From Gigaspora margarita (taxonomy: Eukaryota; Glomeromycota; Glomeromycetes; Diversisporales; Gigasporaceae): a stretch of DNA of 64,000 nucleotides. The stretch lies in NCBI GenBank assembly GCA_009809945.1, contig WTPW01001253.1, forward strand, positions 97,634 through 161,633, written 5' to 3'. Position numbers and translations under genes: made by a program. Every line of letters begins with the position of its first letter. The first letter of the stretch is position 1. Positions 1-12,714 of the stretch are shown piece by piece. The notes under the pieces were generated by a model. The model was not told where the DNA came from and made no database searches. It saw only the letters and a program-made list of their open reading frames with translations.

Positions 1-530
1 TTTTTTTTATTTTATTTTTTAAAAATTTTTTTTTTTTATAATTTTTTTTTATTTAAAAATTTTTTTTTCATTTTTTATTGTTAATTTTTATTTAATTCCT
101 TATTTTTTTTTATTTATTCTATCTTATTTTATTTTATTTTTAATATTTTTCGATTTTTTTTTTATTTTATTATTTTTTCTTTTTTTTTATTATTTTTTCG
201 TTTTTTATTTTGTTTTACTTTTTTTTATTTATTTTATTTTTAAGTTATTTAATTTTATTTATTATGTATTAACTTATTTTTAAATTATTTTCTTTTTATT
301 TAAATATGCACGTTACGGTACGTTACGATTTTTTTTAACGTTATTTTTTTTATTTTATTTTAATTTTATTTATTTATATTGGTACTGTATTTAAATAAGC
401 GGCGGTGGTCACTGGTTACACGAGCAGTATAAAGATAAGTATTCGATTTTATTTTTTTTTATTTTTTTTATTATATAAATTTTTTTACTAATATAATTTT
501 TATTTCCTTTTGTCAAAAAGACTAGTAAAA
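1..530. other. T-rich low-complexity sequence, no gene
   Basis: Long T runs with scattered A. A short patch near 308-330 repeats the word acgttacg. No coding signal or paired repeat is visible on either strand. Confidence 0.8.
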
Positions 531-656
531 TGTGGATTAGAGTTTTTCCTCACTTGGGAAAGACAAAAAAGCCCTTAGAAGTAAGAATGGGTTCTGGTAA
601 AGGCTTGGTGGAAAGTTGAGTAGCTGTTGTTAAGGCTGGAACTATAGTTTTTGTAC

Positions 657-812
<156 letters not shown>

Positions 813-960
813 TATTCCATGGGACAACGACTTGTGTTGGTAGAAGTTTTAGGAATGTGCCGTCCAGTTCTTTTGTCGTTGGTGCCAGATAAGTTTCTAG
901 TTTCTTTATATATTTATTTATTTATTTATTTATTATTACTCACTTCTTTCTTTTATTTTA

Positions 961-1187
961 GGCTTATGCTTCGCTGGAGTGCCGAAATTGGATGCCGAGA
1001 ATGTAGATGAGGAATCCATTAGAGCTGTCACTGGAGCCGTCATCATTGGTGTGCGTTCGTGTCTTCTGGTATAAGATATTGGTCGATTCAGTTAATTTCT
1101 TCGTTCCTTTTTTTTTACAGTACTAACGTTTCTTTTTTTCTTTAGAACGAACGTAGTATGATTAAATGTAGCGCGATAGTAGAATGA
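961..1187 (+). CDS. Possible exon pair of a small unrecognised gene
   Basis: After a plausible acceptor (tttattttag at 952-961) a frame reads AGVPKLDAENVDEESIRAVTGA and onward to a possible donor near 1070. A consensus branch site (tactaac, about 1121-1127) and acceptor (ttctttag ending at 1145) follow, and the next exon would end at a tga near 1187. The amino-acid content looks coding, but I do not recognise the family and cannot fix a start. The second exon runs into a degenerate tandem repeat, so the model may be a truncated gene. Confidence 0.22.
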
Positions 1188-1395
1188 ACATAGTATAATA
1201 GTAGAACGTACATAGCACGATAGACGTAGTATGTTAGTTCAGGACGTAGCAAGATAGTATGGGATATAGCATGATAGTTAGTAGCATGATAGTTAGTATA
1301 GAGCGTAGCATAATAGTTAGTACTGTAATATGGGATTTAGTTTGATAGTTAGGACATAGCGCGATATTGGAACGTGGCACAATAGTTGAAATTTG
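1146..1395. repeat. Degenerate minisatellite, unit near gaacgtagcatgatagtta
   Basis: About a dozen imperfect head-to-tail units of roughly 18-22 bases. Each contains cgtag or catag followed by a(g/c)(c/t)a(t/c)gatag. The units have diverged by substitution and small indels. Confidence 0.75.
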
Positions 1396-1867
1396 GTTTA
1401 TGTTATAATTTGTATTTATTTTTTGTATTTTTTTTTAATTTTTTTTTGTATTTTGTAATAAATTAAATTGTTAAAATATATGAATATTTGAATTTATTGT
1501 TTTAATATAGCTAGCATTTAATATTTAGGTGAGCATATAGTAATTTTTTATGATTTTGTTATTTTTTTTATTATTTACAACCTGCGCAGAGCATTGAATT
1601 GTTAATAATTGATCTGTGCAGAAATAAAAAAAAAATTTCTATTTTTAATAATTGAGTTTTTAAAAAATTAGTGCAGATATGCACCATATTTATTTACCCG
1701 ATGATAGCTTATATAAATTTTATATTATAATTAAGGTTAGAATTTTATTTGCGTATTTTTTTAATTTTTTTATTGTAAGGGATAAATTTTGCGTACTGAT
1801 CTTATAAAAAAGTCATGCATACAGCAATTAATAAAAAATTTAAAAGTCACCTTACCTATCTATGTAT

Positions 1868-2092
1868 ATTTCGGGGTCCTGTACTAATTAATTAATTTGC
1901 AAATCTATGTAATATATGATTTATAGACCAAAATTAAATCTGATTTAAGGTTAGAGTTAGGGTGAGCTTTGGAATTGGAAGGGGTTATAGTTTATAATAA
2001 AATTTTGCAAGGAATATTTTTTTGTTAGAGCCCGAAGAGTAGTTTTATAAGCAAGCTTTTAAGTTATTATATGTATTTGTGTTTATACACTA
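1868..2092. mobile_element. Non-autonomous element, diverged copy of the one at 50587-50796
   Basis: The stretch aligns along its length with 50590-50796, sharing for example gaccaaaattaaa, ggttagagtt and ttgcaaggaatattttt. The left end is decayed; the right end keeps gtgtttatacac. It carries no ORF. This copy is richer in A and T than its sister. Confidence 0.75.
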
Positions 2093-5000
2093 GTGTACAA
2101 ATAGTAATTGCCTTATTTATATTATGGATTATTGTGAAATTAGATCATCATAAAATTAATATTAAAATTAATACATATGATTGGTTAGGTTAAGGTGATT
2201 GTTAATAAGATTGTTACATTTTATTTAGATTTCATAAAGATTTATAAGATCCAAATTGCATAATAATTCACAATATTATATAGCATAATAGTTATTTAAA
2301 ATATAATAATATATAAACTTAGTTCATATATTATATTACAACTCTTTCTAATGATTTTCTGTACCAAATTTCTTAAAAAAACTGAAGTATAAAAACTTTA
2401 TAATTAACATATCTATATACAACAAAACTTTACCAAGCTGCTATTGGGTACAAAGACTATTTACTAGATGTTCTGCATCTGAAATAAAGATAAAAAAAAA
2501 CTTCAGACTTTTAAGCGAGTACCTTGGTAGGTTTTGGTACTATCGAGCAAAGATGTAGTAAAAAAAACTTTAAAGCTTTGTCAAGTTTTATGAATATAAA
2601 AATAGAAGTAAAAGCTTGGTTAGATATGTTATTCTGTATAGTATAACTCTTACAATCCTTTTTAATTTGGTACTTTTACTATAGCACCCCTTTGAATTTT
2701 TCAAAATTTTAACAAAGTGAGCATTTTAGTTTACTTTTTCAAAAAATTAGTAGTATTTACTTCTTTCAAATTAGAAATGTAGCTATCAAAATGGAATTAA
2801 GTTACAAGTAAAATCAGATCCTTTAAGATAAACAATAAATAACACATGAATATTTTGAAAAAAATTCTAAATGAAATTTCTTTTTAGAAAGTTTTTTTAG
2901 GTATAGTTTATTTGCTTTTCTTTTTTTTTATGTATATATAATATTTTGGTAAGGGTATTTCTCTTGTGCAGTTTTATATAATTTTTATCATCTGGTATAA
3001 ATATAAATAGTACTATTATAGCTATTTACTTTTTGCCTTTCTTTTCTTTTTTATTTTTATTTTGTATTATTTTGGTATTCATTTGGATAGTATAGATTTT
3101 TTCTTTTTTTATTTTTTCTTTTACTTTCTATATTTGTTTCTTCTTTTTATTCTGATAGAAAGAATTCTACTACTCAAGAAGTTAGAAAAAGAGGTTAAAA
3201 AAGTATACAATTATAATAGACAGCAAACTTCATTTAGTAATTTGAACATTTTAAGTCTAACAAGATATTAGGTTTATAATAGAGGAAAGTTTAATATAGC
3301 AGATCATATTTAGATACTATTAGATAATTGGATAGGTTATTCTTTAAATATGAACCAACTTAGAGTAAGTAGTTCATAATGTACTGGTATTACAATTATG
3401 TAAAATAAAGTTGCATTATAACTGCTGAATTAAAAAAATATATATAAATCTAGTTCGATTTTGGAATCTTGTAATTAGATTTTTTATGATTTTAGGCTTG
3501 TTAGATTCCTCTCTTTAAGAAAATCATTTTGGTGATTAATTTAATCAAATTGGTCCAATATATCAAATATTATTAAATATTAAAATTTATATAATTATTT
3601 TTTAAAAAAATACAATTTAATTGGCTAATAGGTATAAAGTAGAAATAGGTAGAGGTAAAATTTTGAAATTTATTAGTAACAATAAATTATATAATCTCTG
3701 AAAACCTTTTATTAGAATTATTAGCTAAAAAGAGGAACAAACAAATTAGATTGATTTAAAAATCAATATGAACAAAATTATATACAATTGGAGTAATAAC
3801 TATAGCTTACTAAATATTGTGATTAATATTAGCAAAATTATATAGTAAATAGTAAAGTGTATATTAGATATTAATAAATAAGTAATAAAACAAAGATAAA
3901 TTTATTTATTATTGCAAGAAAAGAATATATTCTATATGTTAAAGTTAAATTAATAACAAAAACTAGTATTTAAGAATATGCTTTGGCTTATTTTGTATTA
4001 TGTACTTGTGCTATTTCAGTGTACTTATAATTTAATAGATCACAATAAATTTAGTAATGCCCTTTTTTTTCTTCACTGTAAAAATGCACATAGTATATAC
4101 AGTTTATGGAATTATTTATAACCAATTTTTAAATTAGTACACATTAGTAATATTAGTAATTAGGGCCATATCATTAATCATTTAATTATTTTTTATCAGA
4201 AGCCTACTTCTCTTCTCTTCTCTTAATATATAAATATTAGATTCCTTATATATAATTTCAACTTTTTTACTCACCTTTCTAAAAAATTATCTAATTTTTA
4301 ATACTCTTCTTATAGATTGTATAGTTATATGTTCAAAAATTGTGAAATTATAAATGTGTTAATTGATGATTCATGAGTAATAGGAATTTAATACTGGGAG
4401 AATTTTTATAATAAAATATAGTAAAAACTATTAATACAGGAACTGTGATTCCTATAGTATTATAAAAAATTTTTAATTTAAATCACTTATAATTTTTTAT
4501 CTATTTAACTAATTTTACTAATCTCACTACTATTAGAATCAAAAAATTAGCTCTACAATTTTATTAAAAGCTCACAAAATATTAGCTTAATAAAAAATTA
4601 ATTTTACTTAGTCAGGAATGCTAATTTTAATATTTTATAGATTTTATTAATACAAATTCTCATTTATTTGTGAATTATCAATTAATAAACAATATAATAG
4701 ATATAAATACTTTCTTATTTTTTTACTAATCTTGTTATCTTACACTATCTTTTGTTACAGTATCTATCTACTATCTTCTATTGTCTTTTATTTTCTTTAC
4801 TATCTTTTTACTTTTCTTGTTTTAAACTATTTTTTTTATTTTTTTAGATATTGTTTTTTTTACTAATCTTGTTATTTCACACTATCTCCTGTTATAGTAT
4901 CTATTCACTATATTTTTATCTTCCTTGTTTTAACTCTTTTTTTTTAGATTTTGTTTTTTTTCTTTTTGTTTTTTTTTATTATTTAAAAACTATTTTAAAT

Positions 5001-5464
5001 TTAGTTTCTGAAGCTAAGTAAGATAAAGTATTTTTAAACAAAAAAAAAAAAATACAAAAAATAAATATATAATTTTGCAATTTTCTAACTATATTTTTAT
5101 TGAAATATGCCTCTATATGGTGTTTGGGATGAGTAGGAAACTTAGTCACTATAACCAAGTATCTTAGAAACCAGAAACCAAGCATTTAGAAACCAAGTAT
5201 TTCATTATCTTGTTGAATAAGTTGAAGTAGTTGTTGGTTAAAAGTTTCAAGTTTCTGAACTTGTTGTTAACTCGTTACAATAATTTTTGCAAAATATGAG
5301 TAAATTGCTAATACAATATTTGTTTTTTTATTATATAATTTTTAAATTTATAATTTTTGTATTTATAAAAAAATAAATAAAGTTGTAAAAATAAAATTTT
5401 GTATTTAAAATAAAAAACTATAAAGTCTTGTATTTGAAATTTTTTATTTATGTAAATGGTACTT
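2093..5464. other. AT-rich sequence with no supported gene
   Basis: The open frames here are short and made of poly-F/Y/L runs, as expected by chance at this composition. Reading line by line I found no CpG between about 3458 and 5273. TTTACTAATCTTGTTAT-like wording recurs near 4720 and 4860. No element ends were found. Confidence 0.7.
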
Positions 5465-5479
5465 AACAAATATCAAGTT

Positions 5480-5703
5480 TCAAATCTAGGTGAGTTTTAA
5501 CCACTCTAGTAGGTTTAGGTTGCAGATAAATTAGATAGTATATCTGTTTATAGTCTGAGTTTCAACTCTTGTAATATAGTTTGTATACAGTAATATTAAT
5601 TGTATTTTTGAGAAACCCTTTGAGGAATCTCATACAAATTANCAATAAAGATAGAGACAAAACCTCACCTTAACACCAAAAAAAAAAAAAAAAAAAAAAA
5701 AAA
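5480..5703 (+). mobile_element. SINE-like retroposon with poly-A tail and 15-bp target duplication
   Basis: The 15-mer aacaaatatcaagtt occurs at 5465-5479 and again at 5704-5718, flanking a 224-base insert that ends in a run of more than 20 A. That is the signature of LINE-mediated retroposition. Inside, gagtttcaactc near 5559-5570 resembles a tRNA T-arm/B-box. The segments ggttgcag and actcttgtaatata look like a diverged form of the core shared by the SINEs at 24996 and 41321. One N occurs at 5642. No protein is encoded. Confidence 0.8.
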
Positions 5704-5718
5704 AACAAATATCAAGTT

Positions 5719-6867
5719 AATAAATTAAAATAAATAAAGTCTTGTATTTGAAATAAAAAATATAAAGTCTTGTATTTGAAATTTTTTATTTACGAATGTG
5801 CATAATAAATGGTATTTAATAAATAATAATTGTAATTGATTCTATAGTATCGAAGTATATAAGCATTCTTCTTCCGGGGCCAAATTTGTTATAATGAAAA
5901 AATTTTAATTTTAAATATATATATCAGTTCAAATAATTAATTAGTCGATGCCATATGGCATGCTATTAGCCGAAATTCATGTCATTGGCATGCCATAATG
6001 TAATCACACTGTGTATATATGAAATATATATATACCATATGTTATAATTGTCCCGAAGGTTGAGGTGTAACCATGTGTGTATAACGCAAATTACCCGCAA
6101 AATTCTAGTCTCACCCAAAATTTTTAAAAAATTCTGGCCAGAAATTACGTCAATCAATCAAAAATCGTGATTTATAGATTTTTTAGATGCTTTATTAAAT
6201 TTTTACACTTGATAAAATAAAAATAATTTCTCAGCACAAATATTAATACGTTCTAATGATTCTAAATTTAATAAATTGAATCGAATCAATTTTGGACATA
6301 GAAAAAGAATTATTGTCTGGTTTCCAAAATTCAAAGGAGGTTAGAAGTCAAAGCATGTTCTTTAAACGATATTAATATATATAATTCATTTCATTATTTG
6401 TTAACTGTGGAAAGAACTTTTATTTATTGTCAAGTAACGCTAATAATTTAAAGCTAGAACAAATTATTTACAAATCGATCTCTTATCGGTTATAACGAAT
6501 TTATTGATAAACAAAGAATAATTTTTAATATAATGAAGTTGACTCAAGTTAGTAAATAATAAATTCTCGCTGCATAATTTATTATAATAATAAAATTTTA
6601 TTATGTATACGCGATCATTACTTTTAAAATGTAATTAATGACGTCAACAAGAAAAATATCTTTATTTATTCACGCACTAAGTGCGCTAAGATATATAATA
6701 AGAGTATGAGTCCACCTTATTGTAATCTTTCATAATAACGATAGATTATGATTACCTTAATTCCCTGACTCATCTTACTTTCCAGTAATTTCCATCTTTA
6801 TTTCTCGATATCACAACTACTTTTCTTTTACCGGATTTTTTTGTTTTAATAATGTCCTACGTTGTGC
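5719..6867. other. Intergenic DNA, nothing recognised
   Basis: The base composition is less extreme than before the SINE. The small open frames show no recognisable protein, and no inverted or tandem repeat of note was seen. Confidence 0.6.
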
Positions 6868-6875
6868 GTCATCAA

Positions 6876-7240
6876 TAGAGTTCTGCAAATACCCATGCCA
6901 GGCATATTAGGTATCATGCCGTGTGTTAGTGCCTCATGCTATGCCTGTGCCTATGGAACAAAAATGCCAGGCATTATGAGCACAGGCAAGAGATACTATA
7001 ACGGCACAGGCACAAATGTAGCAGCCACTAAGTGGCAACTTATGCTTGGCATTTTACATACATACTTATAAAGTTCTTGACCAAATTTTTGTATCTGTGC
7101 CCCATGCCTATGCCAATCTACGCCAAATTTTTGTGCCCGTGCCAAATTTTTGTGTCTATACCTATTCCCATGCCTAATAAAAAAAAATAGGCAAGGCACA
7201 GGCACAAAATATGGGGAGCTGCCCGGTCTGCAGAACTCTA
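6876..7240. mobile_element. hAT-type MITE, 365 bp, TSD gtcatcaa
   Basis: The ends are tagagttctgca and its reverse complement (12-bp perfect TIR). The 8-bp duplication gtcatcaa sits at 6868-6875 and 7241-7248 and fits the hAT pattern nTnnnnAn. The interior is packed with TGCC/GGCA words in both orientations, resembling the subterminal motifs that hAT transposases bind (known for the superfamily; inferred here). Two short open frames cover it but are products of these repeats. Confidence 0.9.
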
Positions 7241-7248
7241 GTCATCAA

Positions 7249-7657
7249 GAACAGGGCATGGTAAAAAAAAAAGGTGGTGCAGCAACAGTAAAAGTCACTG
7301 TTGTAAAAATAGATAATGTAACTTTTGATTTTTGTGCGGATGCTAGTCTTGGAAGTAATGAACGCATTTACTAATTATTTTTTTTTTTGCATTTCATCAA
7401 AAATGATGCCGAGATTGGGCACCATTGTTCACTTGAAAATCTATGATAATTTCCGAGCAAGTGAATTGCCTAGAACAGTAATAAATTTTTTTAAATGCTA
7501 TATAATCTGTAATCACGAATAATTAGTGCAAAAATAGACGCTTTCATATTTGTGCATCATTTTAGGTCATTTGTGCGCAAACTTGTATTGTCTACTTTTT
7601 GTTTTGGTAAATTAGTTACAAATCAGGAAACTCAAGGTGTCGCGAAAATGGTTGCGT
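7249..7657. other. Intergenic DNA, nothing recognised
   Basis: It contains an A-rich tract and two overlapping short open frames without recognisable content. No repeat ends were seen. Confidence 0.5.
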
Positions 7658-7661
7658 TGTA

Positions 7662-7962
7662 CCGTATTTTCGCAAAATAGCGCCCACCTGCGCGTTACTT
7701 TGGGTATATGCGCGTTAATTAGAGTACGCGCATGGACATTATTTCAAGACAAGGATTCATTTTTAATAAACCTGTTTTTCCAAACGACCATGTGCATTGT
7801 ATATAAGTAGCTGTGCAAAGAGAAAATCGTTACTTATAACACTGTATATATGGGGTGCGCGTTATTTAGAGACGCGCATGGCGTTATTTTGAAGCCTCGC
7901 ATACTATTTTGGGGCGCAATTTTCCAAATAACGCCCATGCCCGTTATTTCGCGAAAATACGG
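7662..7962. mobile_element. TA-flanked non-autonomous transposon, 301 bp
   Basis: The ends are ccgtattttcgc and gcgaaaatacgg, flanked by TA at 7660-7661 and 7963-7964, as in Tc1/mariner derivatives. The subterminal parts repeat gcgcgtta and gcgcatgg, giving unusually high CpG for this window. The 67-codon frame inside follows these repeats and is not a gene. Confidence 0.85.
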
Positions 7963-8344
7963 TATATTATACTCTCTAGATGATCATGATCATGATCATG
8001 CACTAGTCGCTTCGCTTCATATTTTGCACCGTGCTCAGCGTACAAAATTTTAAAACAAACGAAAAACTGATCTTATATGCTATTTGGCCTTTGAAACATT
8101 TTTTTTCCCTGGGTTTGCTAATCAACTTTTTTGATATTTATTTTTTTCGGCCTATTTTTTACAATGATCGTCAAAGAAACTGAAAGATTTTAACGAAACA
8201 ATTTAAATCTATTTTTGATTTGCCAGACTAATACTTATCGACCTATTACGTACGCATTGTAACAATGATACGCTATTACAAATTATTGCATATTTTACGA
8301 TCTAATGCATATTATTGATACGTCACGAAATATACTTTATCGCA

Positions 8345-8600
8345 AAATAGCATCTAGTTTTAGCAGCAAAAATATTTATACACCTATTCAATTTATTAAA
8401 AAGAATAATATAACCTATTCGATATTACGTATTAAAGAAAAATAATATAACAGATAACCTATTGATATTACGTATTAAAGAAAAATTCGTTTTATGCTCA
8501 TACATATAACCTTAATTTATAATCCGTCGCATATATAAGATAAAAATATACAGCATATATATAAATACATCTATAGTATATATACTGTATGTTAATTTTA
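8345..8600. repeat. Dispersed repeat, one of three copies
   Basis: It starts with atagcatctagttttagcagc and aaaaatatttatacacct, and recurs at 22124-22310 and 23014-23260. The three copies share the first 45 bases closely, then drift. No terminal repeats or duplication were found. Confidence 0.7.
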
Positions 8601-8791
8601 TAACATTCATAGTTAATGTTCTAATGTGCCTGTAATAAACGAATCTTGAAATGCCACCAGAAAAGAAATTAAAAGATAGTCAACTAGATATTATAAAAAT
8701 GAAAAATAATAAATTTCATTTCTAAATTGGTTCTTATAAATTTTGATATAAATATTTTAAAGAAGAAAACTACATTTAAACTTACTTCTTT

Positions 8792-9022
8792 TTATAAAGT
8801 ACAACCTGAAAAAATAACGGTCGAGAATTGAATTTCCTGATTTTCAGTCCTTTGTGATTTAATAAACGGGTCTGTGCCTTTAATTAAATCTTCATATTTT
8901 TTTTGGTAAGCAGTAAAGTTATCAAAGGATGGATTTACAAGATTATTAGCATTAGTGTTGGCGTTTTGAGGTATTACCGGTAAAGGTTGACCTCCGACCA
9001 CTTGATTGATAAGTTGATTCAT
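8792..9022 (-). CDS. Short protein of the MNQ/IFSG family, 76 aa
   Basis: The function is unknown. The protein starts MNQLINQ, has an Asn/Gln/Pro-rich first half, then NPSFDNFTAYQKKYEDL, IKGTDPF and a final VIFSG. The same layout occurs in the proteins encoded at 19489-19743 and 58191-58553. Conserved features are a (F/Y)(D/N)N(L/F)TA block, QK(K)YE(N/D)L, a GTDPF-like patch and IFSG close to the C-terminus. There is no signal peptide and no hydrophobic segment. The start is fixed by the shared MNQ. This is the most diverged member, with Thr-Leu after IFSGC instead of the SPF end. The upstream 230 bases also resemble a dispersed repeat at 54250 and 61238. Being coding rests on conservation of three separated copies. 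Confidence 0.65.
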   Translation of the reverse strand: MNQLINQVVGGQPLPVIPQNANTNANNLVNPSFDNFTAYQKKYEDLIKGTDPFIKSQRTENQEIQFSTVIFSGCTL

Positions 9023-9260
9023 AATATATAGTAATTTTAAATTTTCTTGGAGGTTTTCTTAAAAAAGACAGGAATATAAAAATTTGAACTTTACAAATAT
9101 GAAATAATCATATACAGTTGATCGTGATTTATGTCGACATTTATATATAAAATTATATGGGACTAAATTATTTACTAAAGCCATTTAGAATTGGTAATTC
9201 CCATTATTCAAATTAGTAATTCTGTTTATATTTGCTATTGCATAATTACTCAATTTATTC
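9023..9260 (-). promoter_or_regulatory. Upstream flank of the short-protein gene, shared with a dispersed repeat
   Basis: This stretch aligns with 54250-54540 and 61238-61480: tttacaaatat, catatacagt, ttattt(g)a and tttactaa(a/g) stretches occur in the same order. The other two copies have no family gene next to them. Whether it is a promoter carried by a repeat, or a repeat that the gene landed in, cannot be told from the sequence. Confidence 0.4.
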
Positions 9261-9710
9261 TTTCACATTAATTAAATTGAATAATAGAAAATAATTTATA
9301 CATTTAATATCCAATTTCTTAATATTTTCTAATTATTTATTAATTTAATATATGTATTTAAAATATGCAAATTGCTATAGGTCGATAATAAATATTTATT
9401 ATTTGCATTAATTAGATTAAAATAATGAAAATATCGTCTCTAATCATTCTACAGTATATATGCTATGATATAAAGGTAAAAAATAAAAATAAAATATTAA
9501 TATACATATTTAAAAATCTGGCATGCAGATAAATCTAAGCATAACGGTCATTTAATAATATATGCTGTATATATATATCTATCTAAATTTATTATAAATA
9601 TTATTTACAGTATACTGTATTATGTTTATAAATATTTGCCTACAATTTATTTACTTGTTAATACGTACAAAAATATAATTAATTACGAAAATAGAAATAC
9701 ATATCAATAA

Positions 9711-9843
9711 ATATTTGTTATAAATGGAAACGGAATCTAAGTAGATTCGTAATTTTGGGTTTGAATTTATTATATGAACACCCGTACCCTAACCCTATTT
9801 TAACTAAGAAATTCCAAATCCGTTTCCCACTTACAACAAATAT
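9711..9843. repeat. Inverted-repeat element, MITE-like
   Basis: The left arm reads atatttgttataaatgg then aaacgga; the right arm reads tccgtttcccac then ttacaacaaatat. The arms pair over about 26 bases with few mismatches. The interior holds a short telomere-like patch (ccctaaccct). No clear target duplication was found. Confidence 0.6.
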
Positions 9844-11426
9844 ACATGAACTGAGTATTTTTATTTTATCGTTATTTATTAACATATGCATTTAAAAAAC
9901 ATTGTAACAAGATATATTTGTTATTGCTATTTCAATTATTAATACATATTATTCGCATTAATTGCTAATTTATTGGTTAATATATTTGGTATACAGGTAA
10001 GTAAGCAAATTCAGAATTTGATTTTGATTCATCTTTATAATATATGTTTATCAAATTTATTAAATTAAAAATTATGTTATCTGCGACTTTTGATAGTTAA
10101 TATGAAAGAGGTGGAAAAATAAAAACGTGCATTTTATTGATAAGCTTCTTTTTTTTTTTAAAAAAAAAATTACGGTATTATAATTTTATCATAATTCCTG
10201 GGAAATTTTCCGGATGATTTTTCGGCAGATCCGATTAAGTTATTGATTTCGGCATGTTCCGTATAATAAAAATGATTACAGCTGTTTTCATAAATTCTGG
10301 GCCGCCCTGAAAAAAATTTGCAGGTCTATTCGGCCGAAGTCGATAGTTATTGGTTTCGGTGTGATTAGTGCGTGATCAGCATATAAAAATTTTTTTTGTT
10401 ACTATTATAGCACATTGTTCGATCAAATTCACAACTCTTTCAACACATTTATTAAATTTTGTTTTATCCAATATGCACGACACAAAAAAATTATGCCAAA
10501 AACTGTTCTTGCCCAATTAATAGATCTTCACTAAATTTTGTACCGGACAAAATCAGTTTAATTTGTTAGGGATTGTGCCCGGTACAAAATATAATTGAAA
10601 GTCCGATAACAGATTTTCCCTTAGCAGCACTCATATATAATATTACTGGTTTGTGTGTATGTCCAAGTTGGTGAATAACCCTCCAAATTGTTACACAAAT
10701 AATGTATCTCAGATTGCAATTCATAAAAAATACAGTACTAACAACACATTTTCCTCGTATTAACGCATCTGATTGGTTAAGATTAGGGTAGGTTTTTATA
10801 GATTTCACGATCATCCAAATTTCATGATCATCCGCGACAATATTTATATTAGTTTATAATACTACAATATTTATAGTTTATTATACTCAATATTTATATT
10901 AGTTACCTGATCTTAAATTACGTATATATCTGATATATCAATTTATCTGTTATTTTTTGAATCTATTATTCACGAAATCACAAATTAAATCGAATCGGCC
11001 GAAAAATCATTCAGTCAATTTTTACTGGTGTCCCAGGAATTATGATAATACTGTAGTTGTAAAAGATCCGAGAAAATACTGTAACGGTCGGAAATTACGG
11101 CTGTTTTCATAAATTCTGGGACACCTACTGACGATGATTTCGGCCGAATTCGATAAGTTATTGATTTCGGTGTTACCGTAAAACGCAGTAGTAGGTATCT
11201 CCGTGATCGGTACTCCTTGATTTGTAGGTTATTTGTTGTGGTGTTTTGCGGGTACAAATATCGATTTACAGCTGATTTGAAATTAATAGGTCACGTGATG
11301 AATTTTGTGATTATCATCTGCAAATTACGATAATTATTTTTTCGATAATTTTCGGCCGGTACAAAACATACTGCAAATAATATACCGGCCGAAAATTATA
11401 TTGTCGAAAACGCTGTTATTACCGAA
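9844..11426. repeat. Cluster of decayed palindromic repeats
   Basis: At 11028-11126 an approximately 99-bp element has ends ggtgtcccagg and ctgggacacc, flanked by tact on both sides. The words tgttttcataaattctggg and ttatgataat or its complement recur near 10180-10300, indicating a second decayed copy. Words such as cggccgaa and gttattgatttcgg are also repeated (10225-10345 and 11142-11170). No gene was recognised. Confidence 0.55.
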
Positions 11427-12104
11427 TAGTGTTCCGCAAGATCCGATCCGAGATCCGGATCCTGTGCTTCGGATCGAATCGGATCCATGATTTATAAGAT
11501 CCGCCGAATCCAGAGGATCCGATCCGAAGATCCGTTTGGATCCGTTCACGCTGATTGGTTGTATTTTGTAGACTCTGATTGGTTTATTACGATTAAAACG
11601 TAATGATAAATCTTATGGCGAACTTGCTTTACTAACTTTAATTTTATATATGATACTTAGCAATTAAATTAATGCGAATGAAATAATTTCATGTATTATA
11701 ATATTAAATAAGCATTTATAATCTTGATTTGTTATGCTAATTTTAATGACCTTTATAACGTGGATGAATTGATTGTATAGTGGTAACGAAGTATTTTTGT
11801 AAATTATTTAATTTCACAGTTAATAAAATATTTTTATACTCATGGATTAAATAATTACGAACCTTACACCGATTTTAAACATATAAATTAAGTTCTTTAT
11901 ACCTCCTGTGAATGACCGCACGTGTTTACCCGGTTAATAGATCATAATATTAACCAATTATATCGTGTTAGTTGTGTAACTATATCGGATCCGGATCCGG
12001 ATCTTTGGCTTCGAATTCGGATCTGAACATGGATCCGATCCGGTTTTCGGATCGGCTCCGGATCTTTTAAAATATCCGTCCGATCCGATCCGTGCGGAAC
12101 ACTA
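11427..12104. mobile_element. GATCC-rich repeat element with tagtgttccgc ends
   Basis: It begins tagtgttccgcaagatccg and ends gatccgtgcggaacacta, so the ends are inverted copies. Both subterminal regions are dense in ggatcc/gatccg words. Head and tail recur at 12107-12378 and 13445-13610. No matching 8-bp duplication was found at the outer flanks, so rearrangement or tandem insertion is likely. Short open frames rich in Gly-Ser-Asp-Arg arise from the repeats. Confidence 0.65.
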
Positions 12105-12463
12105 TTAGTGTTCCGCAAGATCCGATCCAAGATCCGGATCCGATCCGGATCCGGTGCTTCGGATCGGATCGGGTCCATGATTTATAAGATCCGCCGGATC
12201 CAGAGGATCCGATCCGAAGATCCGTTTGGATCCGTTTGGATCCGTTCACGCTGATTGGTTGTGTTATGTAGACTCTGATTGGTTAATATAAACCGTCATC
12301 ATTTCGATTAAAACGTAATGATAATAAATCTTATGAATTTGATATGCGAACTTGCTTTACTAACTTTAATTTTATATGGACGTTGATAAATTGTTCAACA
12401 TCACAAGGTCTACCAATCAAATTGTCGCATATCGATTATAATGTCAACACAAATCTTAGGACT

Positions 12464-12573
12464 CCGGATAATTATAAAAAAGGTGGCACTATTAAACCGG
12501 ACATTTTTTTGGGCCNNNNNNGGCCCAAAAAAATGTCCGGTTTAATAGTGCCACCTTTTTTATAATTATCCGG
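12464..12573. repeat. Near-perfect hairpin with an N-gap at its centre
   Basis: Two 52-base arms match perfectly (left from ccggataattataaaaaa, right ending ttttttataattatccgg). Six N at 12516-12521 occupy the turn, flanked by gggcc and ggccc. The loop was not resolved by the assembly. Confidence 0.9.
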
Positions 12574-12714
12574 GTCATTATTACTAAAGTCGCGCAATTT
12601 TTAATACACCCATATAAAAATACTCGAACTGATAAGTCTTTTAAATTTTCAATTATTTGCCAATGTTATCTTTATTTTAAAAAAGTACGGCACATATACA
12701 TGTTTACCTACTAA

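Noticed and set aside
11334..12249. Gly/Ser/Asp/Arg-rich open frames
   Set aside because: They arise from gatccg word repeats of transposon ends in several frames.
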